From contig VZTJ01000523.1 in assembly GCA_013397795.1 (NCBI GenBank), positions 1,850,812-1,914,811 of the forward strand: 64,000 bases of DNA, given 5' to 3'. The position numbers were made by a program, and so were the translations under genes. The first letter of the stretch is position 1. Each line of letters opens with the position of its first letter. Under the pieces are notes generated by a model. It saw only the letters and a program-made list of their open reading frames with translations, had not been told where the DNA came from and ran no database searches. Positions 62,313 through 64,000 of this stretch are shown here, one piece after another. Source of the stretch: Orthonyx spaldingii. Its lineage: Eukaryota > Chordata > Aves > Passeriformes > Orthonychidae.

Positions 62313-64000
62313 CTTCTGCCTCCTCCTCAGAGACACCCCCAACTTTGTGAGCTCTCAGTAAGTAAATTCCTGTCACTGAAGTCACCCCAAAATCCATGTC
62401 TGTAAGTCCATTCCTACTCACCTGTCTGCTGAGGTTAGAAAGGTCCCTTTCTTTCCCATCTTTTTCAAGCTGAGGAATGAAGCTCCCTGAGCTCCCTGTG
62501 TTCCTTGGGAGAGGTTCTGTGCCTGGACACAGCGAGCAGGGCTGAGTTAGTGCAGCTGGAGATCTGTCCCCAAGCTGGAGTGTCCCCTGCACTGTTGCAG
62601 ACACGGGAACGAAGTCATTTACCAGCAGAAAATAATACACAATGGCTCCTTATAATCTGCCCATCTGTTGGGAAAACAGGGATCTCCAGGGAGGGAAGGA
62701 CTCCTTGCTACTTTTTACCCACCCTATTTTAAATGGAGGTTTTTAATTCAGCTTTTATGTAGCCTGATAACCGTTCCTTACTGGAAGAAGAACCTTGGAT
62801 AAATGGAATTCGCTCTGTCAGGGCTCTGCCTTGCTCAGTGAGGCCACCTCAGAAGGCTGGGGCTTGGTGAGTACCATTAATGGGTTTAAATTGGACTCTG
62901 CAAGTCCCAACATGGAAAATGTGGCTCTTGTCCCCAGAGTTTTGCAGCTTAAAATGAGTTAATAGCACATCTCAGGCTAGATCTGAGTGCATATTATAAA
63001 TGACTAATTTACTTCTTGAATTTAGCATTTCCCCTGCTTAGATTGTGATTTCTATGAATAATTTCCTGTATAAAGGTATTTTTCTTCCCTCTTTCTTCGT
63101 GGTGTGAATGGAAGAAATATTTGGAACTGAGGTGATTGTAACCTTTCTGTGCTTGGGTGTTCATGGCATGTTTCTGGCCAACACCTAAAATTCAGTTTCC
63201 AAGGCTGGGAGCAGCAAAAGGCAGGTTTTGTAAAGACAAAAGGGGACCACTGGATATAAATTTCCTCCCAGCACATTGGGAACCCTTCTCAACAATAAAA
63301 ACCACCAAAGGAACCACGATGTGAGTGGGTGTTGCAGGTCCGTGTTCAGTCCAAATACGAGGCAGCAATTCCTCTGGATTTATGGAGTTTAACACTGCAG
63401 GGAGTTTGGGATCTTCACAAACTATAACCCACATTTTAGTGGTGCCAAATCTTTTGTGACCCCTCGTTCGTGGTGGGAATGGGCTCAAGGTCAGGTCGTG
63501 AGGAATTATATTGTTTCTTTATTTCCCTTGTGTGGAATTCTCAAAAGCCAGTTGCTGGCTGGGTTGGTAAATCACATCCTGCATAAATATATTGATAAAT
63601 ACCTGCCATATCTTCAGCTAAAGAAGAATCAGAGATGTCCCAAGGAGGAAAATTACTCCTTTTCCATCTTTGCACTGAACAGGTTGCTTGTTTCAATGAC
63701 TTTTTCCTTAGAATTTCATCTTTTTGGAAGCCCTGTGGAAAGCCAGGTAATATATCCTTAAATATCCTTAGTCCTGTCTCCTGTCCATGTTTAAAGATTA
63801 ATGTCACAGGTACAACCAGCTTTTCCAAACATCACCTCTTTCTCTTTTTGACCATAAATGTTAACATAGTCTTTCTGCTTTATTTTCTTTCCAGAAATTC
63901 TGTTCATTACTCAAAATGAACATGCAGCAAATAGACGTTTTCTCTAAATTAAATGGGGAATCCATTTTTTACATGTATTTTCTCATGTAATTAGCTATCA

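Larger units (their letters stand above)
58312..64000. other. Downstream DNA with CR1 pieces, no gene seen
   Basis: Holds the poly-A tract at 59986, a GC-rich patch at 60.6-61.1 kb with stop-poor frames on both strands, and the three CR1 pieces between 61.36 and 62.31 kb. Nothing in the last 1.7 kb stands out. Confidence 0.45.

Noticed and set aside
1..64000. Endogenous retrovirus, DNA transposon, tRNA, rRNA, snoRNA, CRISPR array, operon or prokaryotic features
   Set aside because: I looked for paired long terminal repeats, terminal inverted repeats, cloverleaf-like segments and repeat-spacer arrays and found none that I could support by eye. Old diverged elements could have escaped notice.

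Overview
The window looks like a piece of a vertebrate chromosome, most likely avian. The direct evidence is a set of 5'-truncated CR1 LINE tails, on both strands, ending in the CR1-type ATTCTATG/ATTCTGTG octamer motif, in otherwise sparse, AT-rich, low-repeat DNA with several microsatellites. I see no operons, ribosome binding sites, CRISPR array, tRNA or rRNA, and no open frame longer than about 213 codons. The long uninterrupted frames lie mostly in GC-rich stretches and do not resemble a protein family I know.

The main content is easy to miss because it is split into short exons. On the + strand at least three small exons appear to form the 3' end of one protein-coding gene: 18246-18367, 44590-44675 (or 44679) and 48205-48311 (or from 48189). 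The first two have good splice signals on both sides, only one usable frame each, and matching phase across a 26 kb intron. The last exon has a terminal-exon shape: a 15-T tract, two closely spaced acceptors, an open frame ending in TAG, and an ATTAAA signal about 85 bases downstream. I do not recognise the protein. It is helical-looking, without cysteine pairs, zinc motifs or a membrane segment. Weaker candidates for additional exons lie at 7524-7636 (upstream), 36285-36407 (cassette) and 44825-44857 (33-base microexon).

Layout: 1-7.4 kb is intergenic or intronic DNA with a pyrimidine-rich low-complexity start, one CR1 tail and a GC-rich open stretch at 6.1-6.6 kb. 7.5-18.2 kb holds the candidate upstream exon, a GC-rich island of chance ORFs near 15 kb, a degenerate minisatellite and a 71-base AAT microsatellite just before the first good exon. 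18.4-44.6 kb is a large intron with six CR1 tails and two short minisatellites. 44.6-48.3 kb holds the remaining exons. 48.3-64 kb is downstream DNA with an 18-base minisatellite, a CATC microsatellite, a 31-base poly-A tract and four CR1 pieces, three of them clustered at 61.4-62.3 kb.

Limits: assignments of exons rest on splice signals, reading-frame phase and codon appearance only. No alignment or transcript data were available, and short pseudo-exons with good-looking splice sites are common by chance; I found several others and rejected them.
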